A stretch of 32,047 bases of DNA from Lachnospiraceae bacterium (lineage in GTDB: Bacteria > Bacillota > Clostridia > Lachnospirales > Lachnospiraceae). Both the position numbers and the translations under genes were made by a program. Positions 6,980-15,705 of the stretch are shown in pieces (within the stretch, counting starts at the first letter, position 1; every line of letters begins with the position of its first letter). Location: NCBI GenBank assembly GCA_022774705.1, contig JALFLM010000197.1:1-32047 (forward strand), read 5' to 3'. Below the pieces are notes generated by a model, which was given only the letters and a program-made list of their open reading frames with translations, made no database searches and was not told the DNA's origin.

Positions 6980-8844
6980 TCCTGTTCTCCAATCCGTTCC
7001 AGAATTCTTTTCAGGATAAAATCCGCATCCAGGCCGATTTCCTTTTTCAGCAGGTCCACGTTGCCGTGCTCCACATACATATCGGGCACAGCCACATTTA
7101 TAATATCCACCCTGCTTCTGTCATCCTCCAGCCAGGTACATACATGTTCGCCAAAGCCGCCTTTCAGTACATTTTCCTCCAGCGTCACCAGGAGACTGTG
7201 ATTTCTTACAGCCTTTGCAAGACATCTGTCATCGATGGGGCTTACGAACCGCATATTGACCAGTGAAACGTGATATCCCATTTCTTTGAGCCGGCTGCGG
7301 ACCTCCACTGCTGTCTCCACCATACTGCCCACGGCAAGCAGAGCGATTTCTGATTCATCATAAATCCATTCCGCCTCTCCCGCAGCAATGGGCTGCCTGA
7401 ACCGGGCCAGCCCTTTCCAGCCGGTTCCTCTTGGATAGCGGATCGCAATGGGGCAGGAGTAGGTAAATGCGTAATTCAGCATATCCTGAAACTCATATAC
7501 ATTTTTCGGAGCGCATACTGTCATATTGGGGATATGTGACAGATAGGACAGATCAAAAATCCCCTGATGGGTCTCTCCGTCACTTCCCACCAGACCGGCA
7601 CGGTCCACCGCGAAGACTACCGGAAGATTCTGGATACAGACATCGTGTATAATCTGGTCATAGGCTCTCTGCAGAAAGGAAGAATATACCGCCACCACCG
7701 GCTTCAGGCCGCCTGCTGCCATTCCGGCAGCAAACGTTACCGCATGCTGTTCGGCGATCCCCGCATCGAAGAAACGGCCGGGGAATTCACGGGCAAAGGG
7801 AGTCAGACCGGTTCCGTCCGGCATGGCGGCTGTAATTGCCACAATATTTCTGTTGTTCCGCGCCGCTTCACATATGGTTTTTGAAAATACATCGGTCCAG
7901 TCGGGCTCTGTTTTTTTCTGAATAACCTGGCCGGTCCGGATATCAAAGGGAGAAACCCCGTGAAAACGCTCCGGGTACTCTTCTGCCGGCCGGTATCCCT
8001 TCCCTTTTTTCGTCAGGACATGGATCAGCACCGGTTTTTTCAGACGCTTTGCATTCTCCAGAACCGTTACCAGACCTTTTACGTCATGTCCATCCACAGG
8101 TCCCCAATAGGTGATTCCCATATTCTCAAACAGCATACCCGGTACAAAAATTTTTTTCACATTATTTTTCACATGTATCAACGCATCCAGCACCGTTTTT
8201 CCCACTCCGGGAACCTTTTCCAGCTGATCCGTAACATGTTCCTTCAGATCATAATAAGCGGATGTCCTGCGGATTTTGCTGAGATGCTCACTGATTCCAC
8301 CGGTGTTTCTGGAAATAGACATCCCATTGTCATTTAAAATAATAATATAATTGCTGTTCAGACTGGATACGTTGTTCAGTGCCTCCAGCGCCATGCCTCC
8401 TGTCAGCGCGCCGTCGCCGATGACGGAAATAACAGAATATTTTTCCTTTTTCCGGTCTCTGGCCATGGCAAGTCCCATGCCTGCGGAAATGGAAGTGGAG
8501 CTGTGTCCCGTATCGAAAGGATCGCACTGACTTTCCTTACGCTTGGGAAAGCCGCTCATTCCCCCGTATTTGCGCAGTTCATCAAAACCGGATCTTCTGC
8601 CGGTGAGTATTTTATGCGTATAGGACTGGTGTCCCACATCCCATACAATTTTATCTTTTGACGGGTCAAATACCAGATGGAGCGCCATGGTAAGTTCCAC
8701 CACACCCAGATTGGAGGCCAGATGTCCGCCGGTTGTACTGATCTTTTTAATCAGGAACCTTCTGATCTCCCTGGCAAGCTCTTCATATTCAGACTCTTTC
8801 AGCTTCCGGATATCACCCGCCTGATTGATCTTATCAAGTATCAT
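6976..8844 (-). CDS. dxs: 1-deoxy-D-xylulose-5-phosphate synthase
   Basis: The 622-aa thiamine-diphosphate enzyme condenses pyruvate and glyceraldehyde 3-phosphate in the first step of the MEP isoprenoid pathway. Visible marks are GGHLASNLG (His41), VGHQSYTHK (about 70-78), the ThDP/Mg motif GDGALTGG at 143-150 with NDN at 171-173, the catalytic Glu365 in IAEQHA, and DRAGLVGSDGETHQG in the pyrimidine domain. A GTG seven codons upstream also opens the frame, but AGAGGA sits 6 bases before the ATG at 8844. It lies just downstream of ispA, so two isoprenoid steps share a transcript. Confidence 0.97.
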   Translation of the reverse strand: MILDKINQAGDIRKLKESEYEELAREIRRFLIKKISTTGGHLASNLGVVELTMALHLVFDPSKDKIVWDVGHQSYTHKILTGRRSGFDELRKYGGMSGFPKRKESQCDPFDTGHSSTSISAGMGLAMARDRKKEKYSVISVIGDGALTGGMALEALNNVSSLNSNYIIILNDNGMSISRNTGGISEHLSKIRRTSAYYDLKEHVTDQLEKVPGVGKTVLDALIHVKNNVKKIFVPGMLFENMGITYWGPVDGHDVKGLVTVLENAKRLKKPVLIHVLTKKGKGYRPAEEYPERFHGVSPFDIRTGQVIQKKTEPDWTDVFSKTICEAARNNRNIVAITAAMPDGTGLTPFAREFPGRFFDAGIAEQHAVTFAAGMAAGGLKPVVAVYSSFLQRAYDQIIHDVCIQNLPVVFAVDRAGLVGSDGETHQGIFDLSYLSHIPNMTVCAPKNVYEFQDMLNYAFTYSCPIAIRYPRGTGWKGLARFRQPIAAGEAEWIYDESEIALLAVGSMVETAVEVRSRLKEMGYHVSLVNMRFVSPIDDRCLAKAVRNHSLLVTLEENVLKGGFGEHVCTWLEDDRSRVDIINVAVPDMYVEHGNVDLLKKEIGLDADFILKRILERIGEQE

Positions 8845-8854
8845 AGCTGTTCCT

Positions 8855-9742
8855 CTATTTTTCACGGGTTACCAGCATGAGAATCAGCTGTTCCAGGAAG
8901 GGATTCTCATACGGCAGTTCCTGCAATGTCCGAATTGCTCTTTCAGAAAGTTTCTTTACCTCTTCCTTCGCTCTGTCAAGACCTTCCAGAGTAACGTATG
9001 TGGTCTTATGATTCTTTTCATCGCTTAAAACCGGCTTTCCCAGCACAGACTGGTCACCGATTACATCCAGAATATCATCCTGAATCTGGAAAGCCAGACC
9101 TACATCATCAGCAATACTGATAATTTTTTCTTCCTCCTGAGGCGATGCCCCGGCCATAACCGCTCCGATCAGCATGGATGCCTCCAGAAGGGCACCTGTC
9201 TTCAGCGCATAGATAAAATCCAGCTTGTCTCTGGGAATCGGCTTGTCAGTCAGCTCCACATCCACTGTCTGTCCGCCGATCATACCGTAAATACCAGATT
9301 TCTCAGCCAGAATGGATGCAGCACGAAGAACCCGGTCCGGGTGCTTCGTCATCCCGCCTGCTTTCAGTGCTGTTTCAAAACAGTATACCATCAGACCGTC
9401 TCCGGCAAGAATCGCCATGTCCTCTCCGTATTCCACCCAGGTGGTATGTCTGCCTCTGCGGTACTCGTCATTATCCATCGCCGGCAGATCATCGTGAACA
9501 AGGGAAGCGGAATGCATCATCTCCATAGCCGCCATAAAAGGCTCAATATCCCTGTCTGATCCCCCGAACAGCCGGTACGTTTCCTGCATCAGCATGGGAC
9601 GAAGACGCTTTCCTCCTGCTTTCACACTGTAATTCATGGATTCCAGCACTGTCTTCTGATGTCCCGTTTCTTCCGGCAGATAACAGTCGATCACTTTCTG
9701 GACTTCCGCCGTTTTCTGTTTCAGTATTTCATTAAAATCCAT
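8855..9742 (-). CDS. ispA: Farnesyl/geranyl diphosphate synthase (IspA type)
   Basis: The 295-aa trans-prenyltransferase has the first Asp-rich motif DDLPAMD at 84-90, the second, DDILD, at 222-226, and KAGGKRLRP at 41-49. It makes C15 farnesyl diphosphate from IPP and DMAPP for undecaprenyl and quinone precursors. The longer frame starts at 9760, but its first codons are themselves the ribosome site (ATGAGGAGG), so the ATG at 9742 is chosen. It overlaps the end of xseB by 11 bases. Confidence 0.95.
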   Translation of the reverse strand: MDFNEILKQKTAEVQKVIDCYLPEETGHQKTVLESMNYSVKAGGKRLRPMLMQETYRLFGGSDRDIEPFMAAMEMMHSASLVHDDLPAMDNDEYRRGRHTTWVEYGEDMAILAGDGLMVYCFETALKAGGMTKHPDRVLRAASILAEKSGIYGMIGGQTVDVELTDKPIPRDKLDFIYALKTGALLEASMLIGAVMAGASPQEEEKIISIADDVGLAFQIQDDILDVIGDQSVLGKPVLSDEKNHKTTYVTLEGLDRAKEEVKKLSERAIRTLQELPYENPFLEQLILMLVTREK

Positions 9743-9977
9743 CGATTTCTCCCTCCTCATTCAGAATCACCAGCTGCTGCTCCACTTCCGTCAGCGCCTG
9801 ACTGCAGTACTGGACCAGTCCAATACCTTCTTTATACAAATGAAAAGATTCCTCCAGCGTGCATTCTTTGCTTTCCAGTCTGGCAATCAGCTCTTCCAGC
9901 TGCTCCAGAGCTTTTTCAACAGGCATACCGGATACTTCCTGCTCATCCCCGCAGGCTTCCATGTTCTGTTCTTTCAT
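9732..9977 (-). CDS. xseB: Exodeoxyribonuclease VII small subunit
   Basis: The protein has the XseB core: VEKALEQLEELIARLES, LEESFHLYKEGI, and a helical end. XseB chains bind XseA to form the ExoVII nuclease. An open frame extends to 10064 inside xseA, but from the ATG at 9977, with GGAG 9 bases upstream, the product is 81 aa, the usual size. The extra acidic N-terminal 18 residues before the core are a small oddity. Confidence 0.9.
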   Translation of the reverse strand: MKEQNMEACGDEQEVSGMPVEKALEQLEELIARLESKECTLEESFHLYKEGIGLVQYCSQALTEVEQQLVILNEEGEIDGF

Positions 9978-10002
9978 ATCAAGCTTCTCCATCCAATTGA
10001 GA

Positions 10003-11217
10003 TTATTCTCCGTTTTCAGCCGCTTCTGAGGCCAATATTCCTGCACAAACTTTTCCATCTGCAAACTGCAGTCCGACCAGCTGTCCCGGCTTCAGAGCCT
10101 GAGCTGACATCACCGGCTTTCCCTCTTCATCGCTGACATAGGCAAATCCACCGGACAGCTGCTTCAGTGGAGAAAGGGCTTCCAGTTTTCCTGCACAAAG
10201 CGCTGTCCGGTGTCTGCAGTCCCTGACACGGTTCTGCATGCTGTAGGAAAGACTCTGCTTCAGACCTGCCAGCTGCTGCTTTTTCTGCTCCAGCTGATAG
10301 ACCGGATCCTGAAGATTCAACCGCCTTTTCAGAGCATCCACCCGGGCCTTTTTCCGCTCCAGCTGCATATCCGCAGCCATATCCAGCCGACCCTTCTGCA
10401 CCCGCAGTGTATTCAGATAGGCCTCATAATCAAATACTGCCAGTTCCGCTGCTGCCGAGGGTGTAGGTGCCCGGAGATCCGCCACAAAATCGGCTATGGT
10501 ATAATCCGTTTCATGCCCCACAGCGGAGATAACCGGTGTCTCCGCATGAAAAATGGCATAGGCCGTCTCTTCCTCATTAAATGCCCATAAATCCTCCAGA
10601 GAACCGCCGCCACGACCGACGATCATGCAGTCAAGACCCATCTCGTCAAGACAGCGAATGCCGGCTGCAATGGAGGACGATGCCATCTCCCCCTGCACCA
10701 GTGCCGGATAAAGATACAGCGTCACACAGGGATTTCTTCTGGTCGCTATGTTGAAAATATCCCTGATTGCTGCTCCGGTGGGCGCCGTAACAACACCGAT
10801 CCTTCTGCCGAAACGGGGAATGGGCTGCTTGTACTCCTTCGCAAACATCCCCATCTCTTCCAGCTGTGCCTTCAGCCGCTCGTACTCCTGATACAGAGCC
10901 CCGACCCCGTCGGCCTCCACCATCTGTACATACAGCTGATACCGGCCATCCCGTTCATAAATACTGATGCTGCCGCCGGCCACAACTTTCATGCCATTCT
11001 GCAGACGAACCTTAAGATTCGGGCGCTGAGAACGGAACATGACTGCATTCAACACACCGGACGCATCCTTTAAAGTAAAATAAATATGCCCCGATGTGTG
11101 GTATTTGCAGTTGGAAATCTCACCGCGTACATAAATCCGGCGCAGGAGAAAATCCTGTGTAAACAGGTTTTTAATATAGGAGTTAACCTGTTCCACCGAA
11201 TAAATACCGGCTGCCAT
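10003..11217 (-). CDS. xseA: Exodeoxyribonuclease VII large subunit
   Basis: The 404-aa protein has an N-terminal OB-fold (about 1-100, VRGEISNCKYHTSGHIYFTLKD region) and the catalytic domain with GVVTAPTGAAIRDI, GRGGGSLEDL (201-210), SAVGHETD (231-238) and APTPSAAAE (250-258), then coiled coil. ExoVII degrades single-stranded DNA from both ends. The ATG shares one base with the nusB stop (TAATG) and has no strong ribosome site of its own, so translation is probably coupled to nusB. Confidence 0.96.
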   Translation of the reverse strand: MAAGIYSVEQVNSYIKNLFTQDFLLRRIYVRGEISNCKYHTSGHIYFTLKDASGVLNAVMFRSQRPNLKVRLQNGMKVVAGGSISIYERDGRYQLYVQMVEADGVGALYQEYERLKAQLEEMGMFAKEYKQPIPRFGRRIGVVTAPTGAAIRDIFNIATRRNPCVTLYLYPALVQGEMASSSIAAGIRCLDEMGLDCMIVGRGGGSLEDLWAFNEEETAYAIFHAETPVISAVGHETDYTIADFVADLRAPTPSAAAELAVFDYEAYLNTLRVQKGRLDMAADMQLERKKARVDALKRRLNLQDPVYQLEQKKQQLAGLKQSLSYSMQNRVRDCRHRTALCAGKLEALSPLKQLSGGFAYVSDEEGKPVMSAQALKPGQLVGLQFADGKVCAGILASEAAENGE

Positions 11218-11630
11218 TACGCTTCGGCCCTGACAATCTTTCCGAGAATCCCGTTAACAAAAGAAGGGGAGTCATCGCCGCCGTACTGCTTTGCCAGTTC
11301 CACAGCCTCATTAATGGCCACTTTGTCCGGTACTGTGTCATCATGACGGATCTCATAAAGCGCCAGACGAATCAGACTCAGATCCACCCTGGCCATGCGC
11401 CTTGTCTGCCATCCTTTCGCATACTGATTGATCAGGGCATCTGCTTCCTCCGTATTCTCCAGAACCGCCTGCGCACGCGCCTTTATCATATCTTTCTCTT
11501 CTTCTGAATAATCAGCCAGCTCCTCCGATTCGAGATAAAGCTTTGTCTGTTCTTCCAGAAGCTCCGGTGTGTAAAATTCCTTCATAAACACCAGCTTAAA
11601 GGTGTGTTCTCTTAATTCTCTGCGTTTCAT
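11217..11630 (-). CDS. nusB: Transcription antitermination factor NusB
   Basis: The 137-aa all-helical protein begins MKRRELREHTFKLVF and contains ARVDLSLIRLALYEI and VAINEAVELAKQYGG, hallmark blocks of NusB. NusB with NusE binds boxA of rRNA leaders and promotes antitermination. GGGAGGA lies just before the ATG. It heads the run nusB-xseA-xseB-ispA-dxs-tlyA-nadK-argR; no convincing promoter is visible between the upstream terminator and this gene, so some readthrough from the Asp23 gene is likely. Confidence 0.95.
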   Translation of the reverse strand: MKRRELREHTFKLVFMKEFYTPELLEEQTKLYLESEELADYSEEEKDMIKARAQAVLENTEEADALINQYAKGWQTRRMARVDLSLIRLALYEIRHDDTVPDKVAINEAVELAKQYGGDDSPSFVNGILGKIVRAEA

Positions 11631-11668
11631 AGATTCCTCCCAGGTAGTAAAATCTTTCCCGATGATAC

Positions 11669-11696
11669 AAAAAAGGGCGCAGATATCACCGGCCCC
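11669..11696 (-). terminator. Probable intrinsic terminator between the Asp23 gene and nusB
   Basis: On the minus strand GGGGC (11692-11696) can pair with GCGCCC (11675-11680) with a one-base bulge, followed by six T. The stem is short, so termination may be partial. Confidence 0.5.
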
Positions 11697-11755
11697 ATTT
11701 TATATTGTCTGAAATTATCAAGGTTTCGTATCCAGCGGATACTTCTGTGCACAGG

Positions 11756-12136
11756 CTATTCTGTTTCAATTCCGGCAATTCTGACATTCACATCGATTAC
11801 TGCCAGACCTGTCATATTCTCAATGGCATTCTTCACATGTTCCTGAACATTGAGAGCCAGTTCAGGAATGCTGTAACCGTACTTCAGGTTCAGAGACAGG
11901 TCACAGGATACGGAAGTATCCATAACGGTTACCTTAACTCCCTTCGGCGCCGTCTTCATGCCCAGCTTTCCGGCCAATTCATTGGCGGAACGGTCTTCGA
12001 TGGAAACCACACCGTCCACTTCCCTCGCTGCCAGGCCTGCAATGATTGCAATTACTTCATCGGCGATCTGAACGGATCCCACCTGTCCGTTTTCATGTAT
12101 AATATGTGTACTTCTGCTTTCAAAATCGTTCGACAC
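11756..12136 (-). CDS. Asp23/Gls24 family envelope stress response protein
   Basis: The 126-aa protein has the Asp23 (PF03780) pattern: QIADEVIAIIAGLAAREVDGV, a central GKLGMKTAPKGVKVTV stretch, and the C-terminal VQEHVKNAIENMTGL block. Members form membrane-associated layers or meshworks and respond to cell-wall or alkaline stress in Staphylococcus; the role in Clostridia is not settled. The start is a GTG with AGGAGG 7 bases upstream. Its position just before nusB is common in this lineage. A near-consensus vegetative promoter precedes it. Confidence 0.93.
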   Translation of the reverse strand: MSNDFESRSTHIIHENGQVGSVQIADEVIAIIAGLAAREVDGVVSIEDRSANELAGKLGMKTAPKGVKVTVMDTSVSCDLSLNLKYGYSIPELALNVQEHVKNAIENMTGLAVIDVNVRIAGIETE

Positions 12137-12186
12137 TTCAATACCTCCTGTACAATACGAATTTCAATTCACATTGACTCGAAGAT

Positions 12187-12215
12187 AGTATAACAAAAAA
12201 CGATTCTAACTGCAA
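12187..12215 (-). promoter_or_regulatory. Vegetative promoter of the Asp23 gene
   Basis: TTGCAG (12210-12215), a 17-base spacer and TATACT (12187-12192) on the minus strand, about 50 bases before the GTG. Confidence 0.75.
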
Positions 12216-12267
12216 ATGTTTTCTTGTATGATATTATTTCTTCTTTTGTTTCAATTTTCAGTACTTT

Positions 12268-12915
12268 TTACGGTTCTGCAACTACTTCCGTATTCACCTC
12301 ATTCATGAGAGAAATGACAATATCCGATATTTCCACATCAGCTTCACGCTTTACCGTATCTTCAATCTGTGCTCTCTGAGTATCTGTGATGCTGCTGCTT
12401 CCCACCAGAACCTCCACACCGCTTTCACTGATGGTCACCAGCGTCTGTGAAATTCCTTTTGCGGTCAGGGCCGATTGAATATTGGCTTCCTTCTCGGCAT
12501 TTTTCGTCATGGTCATCAGGTTGTCAGCTGCTGCTTCACGCTGTTTTTCGCTTAGATTTTCATTATTCATTATACTGTTCAGCGTATCTTCATTGCGGGT
12601 GCGGACCTGCTGACGGCTCAGCTGAGCTTCCGCCATCATATTCTCCACCTGTTCGGACAGGGTCAGTACCGCCTCTCCGGGCTGCGCACCGGTTTCCCCG
12701 CTCTGAACAGTCTCCGTATTCTGTGCCTGTTCCAGCGCCACATTTTCCGCCAGCACATCCTCCTCCGAAATATCCATCAGCGCGGAATTTTCCTGTTCTC
12801 CCATAGCCGGCACCGATTCCTCACGGGATGGCAGATAGGTCAGATATCCCGCAACGGCAATCATCACAGCCAGCAGCGTCAGAATCAGCTGATTTTTCCT
12901 TCTAAGCTTTTTCAT
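12268..12915 (-). CDS. spoIIIAH: Stage III sporulation protein AH
   Basis: The protein has a basic start (MKKLRRKNQL), one membrane segment (about 9-28) and a mature part with helical sequence and a conserved end: TENTE-like acidic middle, LMTMTKNAEKEANIQSAL, then a YscJ-type domain with LVTISESGVEVLV. SpoIIIAH sits in the mother-cell membrane and binds SpoIIQ of the forespore to bridge the two cells and form a channel. Two starts are possible: the ATG used here, with AGGAG 10 bases upstream, and another two codons earlier with spacing 4. Last gene of the spoIIIA run. Confidence 0.93.
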   Translation of the reverse strand: MKKLRRKNQLILTLLAVMIAVAGYLTYLPSREESVPAMGEQENSALMDISEEDVLAENVALEQAQNTETVQSGETGAQPGEAVLTLSEQVENMMAEAQLSRQQVRTRNEDTLNSIMNNENLSEKQREAAADNLMTMTKNAEKEANIQSALTAKGISQTLVTISESGVEVLVGSSSITDTQRAQIEDTVKREADVEISDIVISLMNEVNTEVVAEP

Positions 12916-12930
12916 GCACATGCCACTCCT

Positions 12931-13479
12931 TTAAAATTCACCCTCTAATACTTTTATTTTATGAGCAGGGAGTCCGAATAATGCCTCCAGAAGACTGCTG
13001 ATCTCCGATTTTACCGTGGCATTTTCTCCTCCCTGTGCCACCACGGCGATTCCGGTCACTCTGGGGAGAATTTCCCGTGCAACCCACGGAGTCTGCCCGC
13101 TTTCCATAACCGTATTTTCCTGACTGCTGAAGCTGTCCTCCGAGGTATTTCCCTCTGATTCTCCTGCATCACGGACACTGCTGCTTTCCGACTGCACATC
13201 TTTTTCCACCACTTTCTCCCCGGTATCCTCCAGCACCACCATGACCTTTACCTGGCCCGCTCCCTGAACCGTTTCCAGAAGAGCTTTCAGTTCCCGTTCC
13301 AGTTCTGCCTGATACTGAGAACGGGTATCGCCGGAAACAGTCGGAAAGTCCTCCCCATGATCTCCATCAGACCCGGAACTGCCCAGCTTTTCCAGCGGAA
13401 AAGACAGCAGAAAAAGCAGAATCCCCACCACAAGCGCCAGCAGAATCTTATCTCTGGACAGATTTTTTAGAATCATCAT
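12931..13479 (-). CDS. spoIIIAG: Stage III sporulation protein AG
   Basis: The 182-aa protein has one membrane helix (about 12-30), a Ser/Gly/Asp-rich linker, and a ring-forming YscJ/FliF-like domain with VKVMVVLEDTGEKVV and LPRVTGIAVVAQGGENATV. In B. subtilis SpoIIIAG makes a large ring in the mother-cell membrane as part of the feeding channel. The chosen ATG overlaps the spoIIIAF stop (ATGA) and follows GGGGAGG; a longer frame to 13509 lacks a better start signal. Confidence 0.93.
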   Translation of the reverse strand: MMILKNLSRDKILLALVVGILLFLLSFPLEKLGSSGSDGDHGEDFPTVSGDTRSQYQAELERELKALLETVQGAGQVKVMVVLEDTGEKVVEKDVQSESSSVRDAGESEGNTSEDSFSSQENTVMESGQTPWVAREILPRVTGIAVVAQGGENATVKSEISSLLEALFGLPAHKIKVLEGEF

Positions 13480-14036
13480 TCCTGCCTCCCCGCTGATATG
13501 TCTCTCCATTTTACCGAAACCGCATACTGATCCAGTTTAAATGTTTCTGAAATCTCCTCTTTCAGCTTTCTCAGCAGAGTACGGGGGGGTTCTGCCTGTT
13601 TCCCGGTTTCCGATACGGTAATTTTCATTCCCGTGACCACCACTTCTCCCGATTTCTCCAGTTTTTTCTCATCAAACTCCACAGTTCCCTCTTCCAGCTT
13701 CAGATTTTTATCCTCTGCCAGCTCACGCACCTGCAACAACACACTTTCCGAGGTACAGGATAGAAGTTCCTGTTCACAGGCCTGTGATACCTGACTGATC
13801 TGACTGTTTACCGCGGATATATCCGCCTCTGTTTCCAGTTCCGTCAGCTTCTCCGTCAGGATCTGTTCCAGATGCAGTGCAGATACCGCCGGCTTCAGAA
13901 CCAGAAGCAGCATCATCAAAGAAAGATAAAACCGCAGAGTATGTTTTTTGTTCTGATCTCCCATCAGATACAGAACAAGGTAGGAAATCACGGCAAATAC
14001 AGCAATCTGCCGGACCCATTCATATACCTCCTCCAT
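13476..14036 (-). CDS. spoIIIAF: Stage III sporulation protein AF
   Basis: The protein begins with two membrane helices (about 9-26 and 35-53) and continues with a soluble domain ending in LDQYAVSVKWRD. This layout fits SpoIIIAF, a mother-cell membrane part of the channel. GGAGGT lies 8 bases before the ATG at 14036; an in-frame GTG two codons earlier is less well placed. Confidence 0.9.
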   Translation of the reverse strand: MEEVYEWVRQIAVFAVISYLVLYLMGDQNKKHTLRFYLSLMMLLLVLKPAVSALHLEQILTEKLTELETEADISAVNSQISQVSQACEQELLSCTSESVLLQVRELAEDKNLKLEEGTVEFDEKKLEKSGEVVVTGMKITVSETGKQAEPPRTLLRKLKEEISETFKLDQYAVSVKWRDISAGRQE

Positions 14037-14051
14037 CTGCACTCACCTCCA

Positions 14052-15077
14052 TTACCGGACCGCCATGGCAATCATGAGCAGAAGGATCACCGCACAAAGG
14101 CAGGTGACTTTCACCAGATATTCCAGACTTTCTGCAAAACCGCTCAGACATCTGCTGACATTTTTATCGGCTGCCGGCAGAGCCACAGCAGACATCACAT
14201 GATACAATGCCGAAACGAGAGCAATCCTGACTACGGGCAGCAGGCAGATCAGCAGAATACAGAACATGCCCGCCGCGCCGATACTCCCTTTCAGCAGAGA
14301 GCTGCTTTCCCACAGCACCGTAGCCGCCGTGTCTGCCAGTCCGCCGGCGCCCGGTATCATGGAAGCCGTTTTCAGCAGAGTCTGCCGCCGGACCGAATCA
14401 GCCTTGGGAAGTACCATCATCTGAATCACCTGCAGCCCGGATACGGACGCAAAAGACAGCTTCATCAGAAGACTCATTCCCTTTTTCAGAAGACCGGACA
14501 GCCCGGACAACAATGCCTCCGGCATAATGGAATCCAGCAGTGAAATCACCAGATAGATACTGATTCCCGGAAGCAGGATATACAGACAGACCCGGCTCAC
14601 CAGACTGCTGATACTTATGGCAGACGCATAGATTCCGGCTGCGGTAACAGTTTCCCCGCCGGCAGCTGCTGCCACAGCCAGCACCGGAAAAAGGGCGCCG
14701 GCAAATGATATGATATGTTCCAGATACTGCTTTGTCTCTGCCAGAAACCCCCGGAACAGAGCTGCCAGCTGCACGATCATCAGCAGCTGAATCACAACTC
14801 CCGAAAAAGCCGTAACCGACCGGTTGTCAAATGCCTGTCCCACCGCACGAAGCAGAGCAAACAGCAGCACCAGCAGCAGAACGCCGGCATAATCGGACAG
14901 ATGGAGCAGTTCCCCTCCTTTCAGCCAGCCAAGCAGAAGCTGCTCCAGACTGTCCTTCATCCCCTGAAAATCTCCTGCCTGAAGCTGTCCGACAAGTTCG
15001 GAAAAGGATACTTCATTGCTGCTCAGAATTGAAGCAAGCAAATCCTGAAGCTGCCCGAAATCGGTTAAATCATCCAT
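14052..15077 (-). CDS. spoIIIAE: Stage III sporulation protein AE
   Basis: The protein is a polytopic membrane protein with about seven hydrophobic helices from residue 63 on, and the SpoIIIAE blocks LLFALLRAVGQAF, LLPGISIYLV and GLSGLLKKGMSLL. It is the integral membrane core of the mother-cell channel. Family members I know start with a signal peptide before the soluble N-terminal part; here none is encoded, because an in-frame stop lies just upstream and spoIIIAD ends 18 bases away. The ATG at 15077 and a GTG at 15086 are both possible starts. Confidence 0.93.
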   Translation of the reverse strand: MDDLTDFGQLQDLLASILSSNEVSFSELVGQLQAGDFQGMKDSLEQLLLGWLKGGELLHLSDYAGVLLLVLLFALLRAVGQAFDNRSVTAFSGVVIQLLMIVQLAALFRGFLAETKQYLEHIISFAGALFPVLAVAAAAGGETVTAAGIYASAISISSLVSRVCLYILLPGISIYLVISLLDSIMPEALLSGLSGLLKKGMSLLMKLSFASVSGLQVIQMMVLPKADSVRRQTLLKTASMIPGAGGLADTAATVLWESSSLLKGSIGAAGMFCILLICLLPVVRIALVSALYHVMSAVALPAADKNVSRCLSGFAESLEYLVKVTCLCAVILLLMIAMAVR

Positions 15078-15095
15078 ACCTGCCACATCCTCGTC

Positions 15096-15479
15096 TTATA
15101 CTGAAAATAACGTCTCAATCGTATCAATCAGAGCTGTTACCACCGGCAGACTGACTGAAAGGATCAGCAGTTTTCCGTAAATATCAATCTGGCGGCTGAT
15201 TGCTGCACAGCCGGCCTCTTTACAGATATCGGAAGCCAGCTGGCTGATCCAGGCCAGTCCCATGATTTTCAGCAGAATTTTAAAATAAACCCCGTCGAGA
15301 CCGGTGTATTCCATCAGTTCCCGGATCAGACTCAGGATGGAATCCAGCTGAGTGACCGCCGCCCCGATCAGCAGAAGCATTGCTCCCAGGGAAAGAAACA
15401 TTCCGTACTCCGGCTTCAGTGGACGGATCCACAAAATGAGCATGGCTGCTGCCGCCCCTGCCAGTATGATCTGAACCAT
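15096..15479 (-). CDS. spoIIIAD: Stage III sporulation protein AD
   Basis: The 127-aa hydrophobic protein has about four membrane helices and the conserved KILLKIMGLAWISQLASDICKEAG type block (Cys and Glu retained). It is a small membrane component of the spoIIIA channel. The frame is open upstream to 15581 over spoIIIAC, but GGGGAGG lies 7 bases before the ATG at 15479, and MVQIILAGAAAAML is a normal SpoIIIAD start. Confidence 0.93.
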   Translation of the reverse strand: MVQIILAGAAAAMLILWIRPLKPEYGMFLSLGAMLLLIGAAVTQLDSILSLIRELMEYTGLDGVYFKILLKIMGLAWISQLASDICKEAGCAAISRQIDIYGKLLILSVSLPVVTALIDTIETLFSV

Positions 15480-15495
15480 GAAAACGCCTCCCCAA

Positions 15496-15690
15496 TCAAA
15501 ATTCAAACAGCTTCTGAATCGTTTCAAACAGCTGGGAAATATACGGAACCAGCCAGAACAGTACCAGCAGAAGCCCGGCAAAGCTGGTCAGAAAAGCCTG
15601 TTCTTCCCGGCCGCTGTGTTTCAATACCTGGCAGAGCACGGAAACCAGTATTCCCACCGCTGCAATACGAAATAACAATGCAACCTCCAT
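15496..15690 (-). CDS. spoIIIAC: Stage III sporulation protein AC
   Basis: The 64-aa protein consists of two membrane helices (about 3-22 and 33-50) with the short loop KHSGREEQA between them, the expected form of SpoIIIAC. It begins after GGAGAAAGGA and is 15 bases from each neighbour. Confidence 0.93.
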   Translation of the reverse strand: MEVALLFRIAAVGILVSVLCQVLKHSGREEQAFLTSFAGLLLVLFWLVPYISQLFETIQKLFEF

Positions 15691-15705
15691 ACCCCATCCT
15701 TTCTC

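Noticed and set aside
5786-7201. Plus-strand open frame of 471 codons opposite nadK and tlyA
   Set aside because: It is the antisense shadow of two well-supported genes, has low-complexity composition and no ribosome site.
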